Source: Rhabditoides inermis
Lineage: Eukaryota > Nematoda > Chromadorea > Rhabditida > Rhabditidae
Reading direction: 5' to 3'
Assembly (NCBI GenBank): GCA_963966185.1
Contig: CAWZYM010000319.1
Location: 62,001 to 126,000 of the forward strand
Length of the DNA stretch: 64,000 nt
Shown: positions 45,201 through 57,128 of the stretch, in pieces
How the letters are laid out: the number at the start of each line of letters is the position of its first letter
How positions within the stretch are numbered: position 1 is the first letter of the stretch
The notes under the pieces: generated by a model
The model's input: only the letters and a program-made list of their open reading frames with translations
Told to the model about the DNA's origin: nothing
Databases searched by the model: none
Program-made: the position numbers and the translations under genes

Positions 45201-48101
45201 CCCCCCACCAAGTACAGTATTCCCCACAAAGTACAGTATCCCCCTGTACTCACGACTGACGACGGTGCTGGGTGCGACGCTGCTCGCCGGCTGCTCCCCG
45301 TACTCGCATACGGAACGACGCTTACGCTGCAAAACAGCACATTACGTTTCATAGACATAAAGGATACGTTTCACAGACATTGTATAAAGTTGATGTGCGA
45401 AACAATAGCTAATAAGAGGATATTTGCTTGTTCATTTGTTCATGTGTCATAGATACTCCATCCCCATATGCAGATAAGTTTCATACACATTATATAAATG
45501 TAATGTTCAAGACTAAATCTAATCATTGGAATTTCCTTATCAACCTATCTATCATATATACACAACTCCAATCGGCGCAACAACACGATTCCGGCCCCTG
45601 CTGAACTAACTAGAAAAGTATGTTTCAGGCCTATAAGAGGATGTACACTGTCAATTCATTGCGAATTAGGCCAGTCAATGCACGAAATAAGGTACAAAAT
45701 TACAAAAAAAATGTAATAATGCACGATATCGCTTAACATTTGACCAAACTAAACTGCATTACTCCTAAGTTTCACACATATTGCATAAAAACTGATGCTC
45801 AGGTCAAGACAATGGGGTTCTTTCTAACAAACTCAATTTCCACTTATAGAGTTTCACACACAGTGCGAGGGTAACTGTTCAAGACTATCGGTTATATTCG
45901 CATGAAACTTCATAGACAATGTATGTGCACTTTCAGGCCAATTACAAAGCACTGACAATGACATAGACAGTACTGTGTAATGTAGGGTTAGGGTGTGCCA
46001 GTGTCGAGTGTCATCTATAATATTATTCGGGGGGATTGTCCGCGTGATCACGGTAGAAAACCGATCTACCCTCGAGTCGCCCAAGCGCGCGCATTCAAAC
46101 GATAATATTGATCAAAGAAGCCCAAGCGCGCGCATTCAAACGATAATATTGATCAAAGAAGCCGGCACGCGAATCAAAGAGACAGCGACACACTCGAGTC
46201 TTTCTCGCGCCGTCTGACCTCTCTCGCTCGCGACTGAGTTTCTCCAAATAGTTTCTGATGCTCACCTGCAGGTCGAGTACAAAGCACTGACAATGGTAGA
46301 TACAGTACGCACTGTGTAGTGTGCCAGTGTCGAGTGTCATCTACCCATCGCCCACCTGCAGGTCGAGCGCGTCGATGCCCATTGCGTGTCGGGGCGGCGC
46401 GGCGGCGTGGTGGCTCGCGCGCGGCAGCGTGCCCGAGTGGCGCGGCAGGGTGCCCGATGCTGCGCCTGCAACACGCATGCATTCAAGCACATCAAGAATG
46501 AACAGAGTTTCTCCCTGGCTTTTGTGGTGTACCGTATGTACTTGTGGTATAGTCGCAACGCGCATGGATTCGAGGGAGGTTCGAGCGCACTGGGGAAAGT
46601 ACGGTCAGAATTCAGAGCCGACCGCGCGGTGCAAGAGAGAATTATTTCCGTTTGCCTTGCGGTGTTTGGTGTACCGTATGCACTTGATGTATAGTCAAAA
46701 TATAGCGGAGAAATGATTCTCACTACTTCTACTTTAGATAGCGGACGCCGCGCCAGCAATATTTTTGTTTCACCGATTCGCCCCATTCCAAAACATAAAA
46801 TTCCACAAAATCTGTGCTTCAACCCTTCAACGACTTATGTAACACACCACACGGATAATAAACATCAATTGTGAAATATCACTCAAAGTCTAAAATAAAC
46901 AACATATCGATTAACAAACTTCGTACCAGGTATGGTGAGGAGGAAGAGTTCGTAGAGTCCGTTGGCCGACTTTCGGAGGGGATCGGCATCGTCGATCAAC
47001 TCGATCTTCACCTCACTGCAACGGGAGAAAACTTTCAAGTGTTTTTTCCGGGCATTTCATACTTAAAGCATCCTTGTGGATTTTGATTCTAATTTTAATC
47101 GAGTTTGCATGGTCAGCAAGATTGCAGGAAGAACATGATAGATGTGAAACACTGACTTTATACGTTTCACCAATTATTCATATTTCGGAAGTTTTCCTAT
47201 CGATAATCAACTTGATTGTGATCTTGCTAATATTAAATTTTCAATACTTATGAAACCGCCATTCATGTGGTATTGCAGTAATGAGATTTTGAACCAATTG
47301 TAAGAAAATTAATTTGAAGAACAACCCACCATCCAATATCCGGATCGAGCTCCTTGCAAAAGTACTGGAAGCCCTTGCGAGTGAACGCCTACAACAATCA
47401 AAAATCAACTAAAACAAAGTTCTTCCGAACATACGAAATTCTCTAGAGACAAAGCAGCCTTACAACGACACACGATCGACACACGATACTCGTTCACGGC
47501 GCCCATCATAGAATCTTACAAGTGAATTGTTTTGTGTACTTATCACGTGTTTGTGATGAGAATGTTTGAAAAAAAACACTTCTCGCCATTCAACTGACCT
47601 GCTTGAAGTGGCCAAGATTGGCGTCGACTCCGCACACAGGAAGGACGGAGACGTACGGCGTGGTCGAGTCGTCCAGAAAGTAGTACACCTGAACATTGCT
47701 ATACTTCAGAAACATTTAAAAACAATTTCTAATGATTTCCAAACATTCTCAAATGATATTTGGAAGATAATTGATAAGTTAAATTTCACTTTCATGAAGG
47801 TTTGAAATTTCATGAAAATTTCAACTTGTATGAAATTCAGATATTTAAAGTTATAAATGTCTTATCACAGTTATAGATTGATTCTATAAACAATACAAAT
47901 CGATTTCTGGAAAAGAAACACATGAAAACACCACTTTGGCACTCCGGGGTGGAGTCACGATTTGGATTTCTAGGCGCCAGTAATAAAATACCTTCGTGGA
48001 GTCGCTGAGACTGGCGGTGGACGAGGCCGTACTTGCCGATCGGCCGTCATCAGCCCCCGCCCCACCCAGAGCCAACCCCGCCAGTCGATCCTCCAGCTTG
48101 T
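37723..48101 (-). CDS. dsh: Dishevelled (DIX-PDZ-DEP Wnt signalling adaptor)
   Basis: Twenty-three exons, every junction in phase, encode 698 residues; the first exon is missing. Exons: 48101-47992, 47688-47599, 47388-47330, 47015-46927, 46465-46356, 45326-45254, 44973-44898, 44293-44213, 43671-43597, 43158-43037, 42520-42468, 42100-42024, 41751-41626, 41217-41105, 40678-40571, 40350-40241, 40156-40108, 39776-39685, 39599-39536, 39257-39178, 38956-38867, 38373-38290, 37890-37723. DIX: VYYFLDDSTTPYVSVLPV, GLYELFLLT. Basic block RRRKPRKERFRKAYVPS then SSVTESSM. PDZ: HYLGISVVS, DGRIEVGDQIVQVNQHSFEN. DEP: KWLKIVVPMAFIGRELVDWL, NKLTFTEKCYYVFQ. Dishevelled relays Frizzled signals to beta-catenin and polarity pathways in the cytoplasm. 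The 43597 donor is GC (gcgagt). No in-frame ATG exists in the first visible exon, which starts in mid-codon. Introns are packed with GA/CT repeats and TACGTTTCA motifs. Confidence 0.95.
38397..38460. repeat. (AGGTAA/AGGTGA)n hexanucleotide repeat
   Basis: Ten or so units of aaggtaaaggtgaaggt type lie in the Dishevelled intron, about 25 bp upstream of the exon 38373-38290 in the coding sense. Confidence 0.9.
40799..40875. repeat. (TGTC)n tetranucleotide repeat
   Basis: About 75 bp of tgtc/tcag repeat in a Dishevelled intron. Confidence 0.95.
42112..42466. repeat. Polypyrimidine tract, about 350 bp, intronic
   Basis: CT, CCT and TTTCTC runs on +, which are GA-rich on the coding strand. They start immediately after the donor of exon 42520-42468. 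Poly Ser/Leu frames here are artefacts. Confidence 0.95.
43690..44212. repeat. Polypyrimidine tract, about 520 bp, intronic
   Basis: Contains a threefold duplication of a segment with ctcacacctctctcaaatct (43736, 43818, 43898 regions), then CT/CCCT runs reaching the donor at 44212. The single intron is almost wholly pyrimidine on +. Frames of about 240 codons across it are artefacts. Confidence 0.95.
44456..44612. repeat. Dispersed repeat, copy 2 (pairs with 34968-35135)
   Basis: Matches the repeat at 34968 block for block (gcgcgcaaaacaagagagg, ggcaccgtatttcgaact, gtagatcgaaaactgtcgct). It sits in a Dishevelled intron. Confidence 0.85.
45164..45247 (-). repeat. Minisatellite of about 19-21 bp against a splice donor
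   Basis: About four to five copies of tacagtatccccccaccaag type. On the coding strand the donor gtgagtacagggggatactg is followed by similar gtactttgtggggggatact units, so the array looks derived from the donor region of exon 45326-45254. Confidence 0.85.
45930..46355 (-). repeat. Duplicated splice-donor region in a Dishevelled intron
   Basis: The true donor end of exon 46465-46356 (cccacctgcaggtcgagcg on +) is echoed at 46264-46278 (ctcacctgcaggtcgagta). The joining block with caaagcactgacaatg and gtgccagtgtcgagtgtcatct occurs at 45944-46014 and 46280-46342. Another local direct repeat (cccaagcgcgcgcattcaaacgataatattgatcaaagaag, shortened here to its ends) is at 46080-46160. Confidence 0.75.
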
Positions 48102-48549
48102 CTATAAATAGTTATATTATGAAAGTTTTTTTTTTAAATAAAATACACAAATGTAAACAAATAAACGAGCGAAGCGAAGGGTGAGTCACAGTGCGTGACA
48201 ACACCGGAAGCGGTCCGAAACTAGATGTAGTCGCGAAGGGGTGGTCAATTGTGGAGAAAGATAAGTTCAAACGTATGGAGACACTTTATAAACATATGTT
48301 ATTCAGTTGAACGAGAAAAAAACAAATCAACAAACTAAAATATCGATCAGCTGTTGACATTTGAACGCGCGTTTCGGTGTTGACAAATAATAACGCGGGA
48401 GGCGCTAAACTGCGCAACTTCTAGTCCTCGCCTCGCGTCCCAGAGCAAATCGCAAACCATCCGAGTCAATAAATATTATTTATATGTACAATTCGTATAT
48501 CACAATCGTTCGGTAATAATTTAGATTATTATTCGTTAACATCGTTTCT
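48102..48549 (-). other. Intergenic or first intron of Dishevelled; start exon not found
   Basis: The first visible Dishevelled exon begins after acceptor atttatag in phase G|AC, so an upstream exon must exist. Every ATG I tested in this interval meets a stop or lacks a donor in the right phase. The start may lie beyond the neighbouring gene. Confidence 0.4.
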
Positions 48550-49064
48550 CTATGCGCTCTTCTTCTCGCTCTTCGGCGCAGCAGTGGTGGTGGTCACCTC
48601 CTCCTTCTTCTCCTCTCCCTTGTTCTCGCGCTTCTTCTTCTTCCCTTCCTCCTTAGTCGCCTTCTTGACCTTCTTGAAGTAGCCCTGGTTGCCGAAGCAG
48701 TACGGGCATCCGGCGGACCGGCTGCCGTACTCCGAGCTGCCATAGCCAACGGACGGCTGGTATCCGTAGCCGTAGTTGGGCATCTCAGCGGGCGGGGAGG
48801 GGGCGGGGTAGGAGTAGCTGGGGTAGGAGGGAGTGGAGGGGTAGGAGGAGAACGTGGTGGTCAGGGGGCGGGGCTCCGGCGGCTGCGGGTACGAGGAGTA
48901 GGTCGAGTAGGTAGGGGGAGCCGGCGCAGAGTAGGCAGACGGGTACGACGGGTAGCCTGGAAAAGGCATTGCTTGACCACACTGTTATATTCTTACAAAA
49001 GAAGCTTAAACACAGCATACAGTGAAATATGGACTGAAAGAAAATGAGAGGGGGAGAGGGGAAT

Positions 49065-49111
<47 letters not shown>

Positions 49112-49784
49112 CACTTGGTGCGGGGTAGACGTTGCCCTGGTTGAGGGTGGGGTAGAGCTTGTGCATTCTGTATGCGATCTGCTGTCCTAACTGCACGCCG
49201 TAGTTTGCCGGATCCGAGCCTGCAACAAAACATTCATTCAGATTGTTTTGTACTAGTCAGTTATATTTCTGTTCTAGTCTTTTATACAATGTCAAACGCG
49301 TTCGTGTGCGAAATTGTCGATACCACAACATCACCTGTTGATATCAAAAGTGAAACGTAATTTCTTATTCAGCCAAGAACTTTTTTCATTTTCTCATGTT
49401 GCTGAAACGTAATCGAATAATATGATGGTTCGGCTTCATACACTTGCTCTTATTATCGAATTCACAACATCACGTAAATGAGAAATGTGAAACGTATCAT
49501 CTATTGAAACGTACCGTATATAGTGTCCACATGACTGGAGTAGACAGGAGGCGCGGGCGGGGCGGGCGCCACATACCCACCGTACCCTCCGCTACCGTAC
49601 TCGTGACCGTAACCCTGCTGCTGCTGCTGCTGGTACCTAGACAGAATACTGTAGACTAATGTCGGATTACTGTAATAGTGATTACTCACTGCTGCATCCT
49701 GCATCCGGGACAGTTTCCGTAGTCCTGGGGGTATGCCAGGCATCCAGAGAATAGCAGGAAGGCAGCGAGAGAGAAAGAGCGCAT
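48550..49784 (-). CDS. Secreted Tyr/Pro/Gly-rich protein, 242 residues
   Basis: Four exons join in phase: 49784-49690, 49636-49515, 49219-49115 and 48956-48550. The N-terminus MRSFSLAAFLLFSGCLAYPQ is a signal peptide, followed by a CPGCR pair, a YQQQQQQGYG stretch and GSGGYGGYVAPAPPAPPVYS. The centre is a Tyr/Pro/Ser-rich low-complexity domain (SAYSAPAPPTYSTYSSYP). Near the end a CPYC pair precedes a Lys/Glu-rich tail (KKVKKATKEEGKKKKRENKG). The ATG lies one base after acceptor tttttctag, as expected for trans-splicing. Composition suggests a structural extracellular or cuticle protein in which tyrosines could be cross-linked; that is inference. Intron 2 starts gtacgtttca, the recurrent motif of this window. 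Confidence 0.85.
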
Positions 49785-50120
49785 TCTAGAAAAAAAGAAC
49801 TCTTGTGAAATGTGAAACGGAACTGTGAAATTAAATAGTAGGAAAGAGTAGAAACGAGTAGTAACTGTTGCGCCACCTGCTGTCATGCCAGTCCAGAAAT
49901 CATCGCCACCATTATATACTCGGACCATGTCCTGGTTCTACGGACCCGCCCCTCAAGTGCGCGCGCCGCGCATCCGGCCGGTCGCTGCCTCTCTCTCTCT
50001 CAGGGCTCTCTCAGGGCATCTCTCTCTCTCTCACACACACACACACTCTCTCAGCGTTGACACACGCGCCTAAAGGGGACTCCACTCTCGTATTTTCGCA
50101 CTCGCTTCACACATGGGAAA

Positions 50121-50177
<57 letters not shown>

Positions 50178-50578
50178 ACGCTTTTTACCTACTGGAATCA
50201 TCTCCTCACTCAGTCTTTTTCTCCCCGTTCCTGTATCAACCGGATATAATATGCGAACACTTGACCATTCATGGGCACTTCCTACATATGCTATATTTTT
50301 TTGAGCATCGTTTCGAAACACAAAATAAACAAGTAAACAGCGGGGAAAACTATGTGTTTGTGTCCGTAGGAGGATGTTGAGAGATGTATTTTTGCAATCC
50401 GATCTCCTTGCCGATTGCTTTTTCTCAAGTACCGATGCACGAACTGAAGACATTTATTCAAGTCGACTGAATAAGACTTCCAAGTTTAGATCGATGCGGT
50501 CACTCTTTTTCCGTGTTTACACAGTGTTCAAGGGATAATAAGGCGGCTCGACGGGGGGGGATAATACGGTAAGAATGG

Positions 50579-50630
<52 letters not shown>

Positions 50631-50873
50631 CAGGACCCGTCTGGAAGCAGTCGAGATAAACAGGTATACACAAATACGAGAAAGACACACACACAAAATA
50701 CAATCGAGATTGGGTGATGGATTAGCGCATAAGTACAAATTCATTTGGATATCTACCAGTCCTACCCACGAGACATTGATCATAGAGTCAACACGAGTCA
50801 ATTACCAAGTGGATGAAACGTATCTTAATAATGTCTTGGAAAGAGTGGAGTGGAGCTCACTTGCTGGTGTACA

Positions 50874-51481
50874 TCAGAATAGTCGATGTCTGAAGTGCTT
50901 CCTCCGGCCTCTGCCGTCGAAGTGTTCTATGGGCTGGCAGACCGGGCGGCGACACACGCCCTGCAGCTTCAGCAGCAGCTTGATCGAACACTCGAAGAAC
51001 ACCGCCGGCTGAAACGAGGTGGTCACGGTCTTCTTAGGTTTGTTTTGTTTTACGATTAAAAGGTTTTTTAACAGTGACTATTTTGTCCTGCCAGATGAAA
51101 TCAGAATTGCACATACTTTCAATACGTGTCATTTGTATTGTGAATGAAACGTATCTTTTCATTTTTCATTTTGTCAACATGTCGCTTGGACACAAGAAAC
51201 AGTGCGGAAACGGTTTGAATGTTTGTGGATAATATCTATTGTCTATTCGAGTACTACCAATTAGTTATATTTTCATTCACTCTGTTTGCAGAATGATTGA
51301 AACGTATGTAACATGTTGATTAAAATGTGATAGCTCTATCTAGAATAGTCTATCTACTGTGATAGTTTATCTACAAGAGATTACGTTGTTTCCCGCAACA
51401 GCTTTTATCTCTAGCTCTTGAAACGTATCTCTCGTACGTTTCAAGCTTGGCCGCGCGCCAACAACATCGTGATAATCAGCG

Positions 51482-51532
<51 letters not shown>

Positions 51533-53061
51533 TGAGAAGTGGCCGACGGCAGATGAAAGTTGAAAGACGATTCACAGTGTAGTGTGATTCCATGAGTGAC
51601 CACTCCACGAGAGAGTACGCAAATAGAGAGAGCGCCAGAGGGAGAAACGGCGAGAGAGCGGACAAACAGAGAGCGTGCAGACGCTGAAGGAGGTGTTCAG
51701 GAAAGAACGAGTGAAATATCTCTTGGTGAAACAAGTGAGGGGCAGACAGGAAAAAGGTGAGGGGAGAGGACAAGAGTTTGAAAATCGGCGCCTAGAGGAG
51801 ACACAAAGCACATAAACCCCCTAAGTCGCTCTTCCTGCTTGTCTCTTGCCTGTAATCTGCTCGGGCAATGAATATTTGAACTCTCAGATCTGCTCTTGGA
51901 ATACTGCTTGTTAAACAATTCATTAAAAAAAAAACAAAAAAAACACAATTACCTGATCGATATCGAGTGAAAAGGCGTTGACCGGTAAACCGCCTTCCAG
52001 ATCGCCTGATAAAATGATTTATGATAAAAAATGATAATGATAAAAATAAAAATGATAAAATTATGATAAAACGATAAAACGATTGGAAATCATTTACATA
52101 AATTTCAGTGTGAAATGTTTTCTCAAATAACGCTAATCACATCTTACGAGTTTATAAAACAATAATAAAATAATTAGAACTGATTTCACAAACCTGCGTA
52201 CTCGACGTGTGGCAGTACGTTGGGAAAAAGCGAGCATCCGAATTCGTCCAGAATTGGAACCTCAATCATACATAATTTTTTTTCAAAAAGAAACATTTTT
52301 ATATCTGGACCATGAAACGCATGTCGCAAGAAAGATTTTTTCAAGAAAAAAGTTTGCAACGTGAACACCTATCTTGAATCAAAACTGATTGACCATATAA
52401 ACATTATTTAATATATCTGTTGTAAGTGGTAAGCTTCGCCCCTCGAATCCCCGCCCACCTTGAACTTGCTCCCGCTGGTGGAGCTCACTGTGCAGTTGTG
52501 TACCATTAAACAGTAGAGGTTCGAGTGCGCCTAAAAATACCAAAATAAAGAAAAATCATGGGTTCGATGAACAAAAGAGTATCGCGTACGTTTTACCGAA
52601 ACATTACATAGCTTCCTAGAAAATTTTGGACAATCGTATTTCCTAGTTTTTTCTAAAACTAAACTAACCTTCTTGCATCAAACCTCTTGTTTACTTCATG
52701 GGCCGTCGTTGTTTATATTATGGGCCGATTAGGATTATCAAGCAAATGATCGCTGGTGCCGCACTAATGATCTTTGTTTATTCATAATTCATACCCACCT
52801 GTCCATCGTAGGAACACGCCCAGCGGTGGTAGACCGGGTCGCCCACGCGGATCTGCCTGCAACGAAAATACGTTTCACAAGTTTACGTTTCACAATTACA
52901 GCACAATTCTGTTCTTTTTTCTCGCAAGAACATTGATCTAATGGTCTCACCTGGTGAGTACCTTCCCCTCCCTTTCCCTCTCCCGCACGGTATACGCACA
53001 CTCCGGGTCCGGGAAGCGGCCGACTGGCAGGTCGATGATCTCGTCTGCAAGAAGATATCAG

Positions 53062-53109
<48 letters not shown>

Positions 53110-53677
53110 GTTTATTCATAAGTTGCGGGTACGTTTCACAAACTTTGCGGGTACGTTTCACAAACTTTATATAGAAAATCGGAGAAAGTTGAATTCAATT
53201 CCAAACGTTGGTTGTGTACGTTATAGAATACCACATTGATATGTAGTGGCTTTTCTGGGTAATACAACAAACTTTCGATTCTGGGTAATACAACAAACTT
53301 TAGCAAAAAAAATAAAGTACAAACAACTCAAAGCTGTCTACAAACATAATTCATACAAACTCACTCAGCATGAACACTCGATCATTTGTTTTCGAATTAC
53401 AAAATGATTCAAGGTGAAATTTTCAAGGTGATTCAAGATAACTCTACAAAGTAACTCTACAAAAAATAACTCTACAAACAAATTTACAGAACTCAATCTG
53501 AAAAGATCTTTCGAAAACAAACTACGTTTCACGGATGTAGTATAGACTAGTAAAGAACGTTTGATACAATTGCTGGTTGGAAATCATCTGTTACACGTAA
53601 ACAATATAAATAGAAAGCTCTACATACATATTCATAATTATGTTTCAATAATGAGAATGTAAAGAGAAATATGAGAG

Positions 53678-53712
<35 letters not shown>

Positions 53713-53864
53713 GGAGAGAGAGAGAGAGGGAGAGAGAAAGGAAAGAGAGGAAAGAGAGGAAAGAGAGGAAAGAAAGACTTACCTTGTGTGAATACGTGTT
53801 CTCCATGCCTCTCCGCAGTCACAGTGCACAGGAAAAGTGAGATTAGTGGGAGAAGACAGAACAT
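50874..53864 (-). CDS. Cuticlin-like protein with only the ZP-C half of a ZP domain
   Basis: Seven exons join in phase to 186 residues: 53864-53783, 53044-52951, 52856-52799, 52530-52459, 52260-52194, 52005-51953, 51008-50874. Signal peptide MFCLLPLISLFLCTVTA, then PDPECAYTV, RVGDPVYHRWACSYDGQ, LYCLMVHNCTVSSTSGSKF, VPILDEFGCSLFP, AFSLDID and VFFECSIKLLLKLQGVCRRP. These match nematode cuticlins (cut-type) from the P-x-C-x-Y start of ZP-C to the C-x(3)-C end, with eight cysteines. A basic RGRRK site follows, where cuticlins have a furin-type cleavage site, but no transmembrane anchor comes after it. The whole ZP-N half is absent; the signal exon joins ZP-C in phase. The ATG directly follows atctttcag, a trans-splice-type acceptor. 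Confidence 0.88.
53058..53109. repeat. (AAT)n trinucleotide repeat
   Basis: About 50 bp of aat repeat in the first intron of the ZP gene, followed by two copies of tgcgggtacgtttcacaaactt. Confidence 0.95.
53672..53770. repeat. GA-rich tract beside the donor of ZP exon 1
   Basis: Interrupted GA, then gaaagaga units. On the coding strand it is CT-rich and begins about 12 bases after the donor gtaagt at 53782. Confidence 0.9.
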
Positions 53865-55026
53865 CTGAAAGATATTTTCATAGGTTCATAGTAGTATTTT
53901 CATAGTTCAATAGTAAGTATTTGAAAAACCGCATAACAAATCAAATACAACCGCGCAATTTGTTCGACTGCTGGAATACAATATCATACGTTTCACGAAT
54001 ATTACAAAAATGTGTACAAAAATACATTGACAATGGGGTCGTAATGGTATCAGAAAGTGCTCATTGAAATGTGAACAAAAGAAATGTTGAAAAGAAAGGT
54101 TGGTGACATCACACTGCGATCATGCTCACTCAGTCAGATAATAGGCAACAAGTGAACGATTCAACACAGTAAAACATAAACGAGTGAGATGTTGCTTTGT
54201 TTCTTTGCGTAAGAAAACCGGGAATGAGATATATATAAGAGATCGATATCTATCGGATCGGATATGAGAGGACGGATCACATTGACGGATGAAGGATTCC
54301 GGAGAAACAAGTGAGATACATGATGGGATGATGGGAGAGGGGACAGATCTATCGGGGTCAGCCATGCAACTATTCCTGACACGATTACATAAGTGTGACA
54401 GAACTTTCTAGTTTCACTTTTCGCGGAGATAATTTCTGACACCTTTTCATCAAAAGCGAAAAACACACACATAAAAATGCAATAATTGTAAAAAGTATAA
54501 AATACGATCAAATTTCAGCAGCCAATTAAAATCACGCGCTGGAATCTCTGGGGCGCGCGCTGAATGGAGAGTGAGTGAACGCACCTGAACACATAAACAA
54601 ACAATACTCAAGGACATTTGAGGCTGATTCAAGGGTGCCTATTACCCGAGACGAACCAGTAGAGGAGTGAAGCGAGTGAGTGTGGGAGAGAGGTGCAAAA
54701 CGAGAGGAATAGCAGAGTAGCTTGGTGGTTGTAAAAGAGGACGCGGCAGCGACATGGAGGGCTGCTGCACCCGTAAAACTAAATGAGGTCAGCCCGGGCC
54801 TGCAGAGTGATTCAAGGAAGTGGAACACGAAACTCTCAAGTGATTGGAAAGTGAAAGACGTAGAAGAGAACAAAATCGCCCCCGGAACCAGTAGACATAT
54901 CCCTGAGCCGAAAAACTCGTTGTAAAGTGAGACTGTTGGGGTAAACTGTTTCTTCTTCTTTTTTCGAGATTCCCTCAGTGTGAAACTGTTCCTGTTATGA
55001 TTTAGGTGATTTGACAGTAAGTGACC

Positions 55027-55086
<60 letters not shown>

Positions 55087-55856
55087 TCTCTCCATCTCTC
55101 CTCTCTCACTCTGCCGTTTCCGGGAGATATCCAATACGATTATAACTCAGTGTGACGAGATCCATATGTGAATCACGTATGCAAATTTATTGATTGATAC
55201 AATCCGTAACATATGTGCAACTTGTGAATGGATTTCCATTCAGCTATAGTTTGCATTGTGGGTTATGGGAAACTCTTTTTGTGCGAGACTCGCGTTTCGT
55301 TCACAAAAGAATGTCGGCTGGAAACGAAAAGGAAACACTCAAAGCTGTAAAGTGTATGATAATCGGTCAGAGAGAGTGATAAGGAGATCACTAGTCACTA
55401 CAGAATTAGGGACTGGTTGGCTACGTTTCGAACCCCTCAGTTTTGGTGAACCTTCTGGTCGCTCTACCATTACCACTCTCCTACTCTCTGTTTATACCCC
55501 TTTTTATACCCCATTCACACTGCAGCAGTCGATGTTTGTTTATTTGTGCTGGAGCAAAGTATTGCTATTGTCAACATTTCCTCGCCCCGATATCGATCAC
55601 TGATAATCGGAAACACAAGTGCAAATCACTGTTGCCACGGGAAAAAAGCGCGCTATCCGAAGAGGGGGCCACTTGACCATGATAGCGAAAGTGATCTGTT
55701 TATTTGATCCGACGGCTGCGCGAGAGAGCGTGTCAACCCAGACGGTCAGACGGCTATAGCGACGAGAGAGTGGGACGCGAGTGTAGGGGGTAGGAGCGAG
55801 AGTGTCGGGGGTATCCCGGCGGTCCCGCCCCCTCGCACACCCCACACTACTTCTCG
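53865..55856. other. Divergent intergenic region, no gene seen; (CT)n at 55034-55083
   Basis: Lies between the start of the minus-strand ZP gene and the start of the plus-strand GPI-type gene, so both promoters should be here. Minus-strand frames around 54530-55130 are Arg/Glu or Ser-rich and lack splice support. A TACGTTTCA motif lies at about 53984. Confidence 0.5.
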
Positions 55857-56872
55857 ATGGCGCGTCCGCCGGTGCTGCTCCTCCTCTGCATCTCTGCCTC
55901 GCTCGCAGCTACCTGCGACCTATTCTGGCAGTCGCGACAGTCGCTGGGATATGAGATCGGCACGCAGGTATGGCTGATTTGTGTCTCGTCGTCTGCGCTC
56001 TGGCTGACACCCGATAGCCACATTGAAAATGCACATTGGTCGGCAGAATGAGTCGAAGAAATGCTTTCCCGTCCCCCCCCCCTCGCGGCTTCCGGTGCGC
56101 AACGAGGTTTGCCTTTGCAATAGCCACACCCCGGCGCCTGCCATTTCCTCCCCCCCCTCTCTCTCCCCTTATATGGAAAAGGGAACGGCGCTCGCGCCTT
56201 CTCGGCTGGGGGCAGGACGGATATAAAAATGATAATCAGATGATTCAGTGATGAGAGTCGGTAAAAAGAAAAGAAGGAAGAAAGGGAGTGCAAACCGCGC
56301 ATAGGTCAGAGCCTGCGAACATTGACGATGTTGCAAGTGTTTCGTTCCGAGATTGAAACGTATCTTAAGACGCGTATCAAACTCCACTCAACACGGGAAA
56401 CGTATACGTCGCCAAGAGTGTGTTGTGGTCAAAGCGAAAGACCGTGTGGAAATTTTTTTATCGGAAAGACAGGGGCAAACGTCTCTCGCATTGCAGCTGC
56501 AAGTGTGCTGCAACGTGTCCTCGGTGGACGTGTGGGCGTTCGCCAACTCCTCCGCCTCCAACTTCACCCTCGGCCGGCGCGTCCTACAACAGAACTTCGT
56601 CGCCAACACCGACGACGTCTGGACAGAGCTGCAGGTGCGTTTGTTTGTTTACTTTATGATTCACCTACCGTTTACTTGTTTACCTCGCCAAAGCCGCGTC
56701 GCGGAACGGGGGAACGGCTGTTTTGAGAAGAGCCGCGGACATTCGGGGGGCACGGCGAAATTTTTTTGACTGTGTGTTGACCACAACAATTTCGAGGGCA
56801 CTCGAAAATGCAAATCGAATGTGGGGGAATAGGGATGTGGACAGAGAGAAAGAGGGCATCCCCCTCTGATTC

Positions 56873-56914
<42 letters not shown>

Positions 56915-57077
56915 AGGGGTAATCCATCATCGCCTATCATAAGGGGTGGGATGATCGATCAATTTCCACTCGGCTTTTTTTTCTTTCGCCATCCTTTCGT
57001 GCTTTTTGTATGCCCTGTCTCTCGCTCCTTTCGTTTCTAATAAATTTACCCCTGACAGAGTCGTCGGCGGGAAAGCA

Positions 57078-57128
<51 letters not shown>

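Noticed and set aside
54532..55134. Minus-strand frame of 200 codons
   Set aside because: It begins in a GA microsatellite and has low-complexity composition with no domain or splice signals. It is more likely upstream DNA of the ZP gene.
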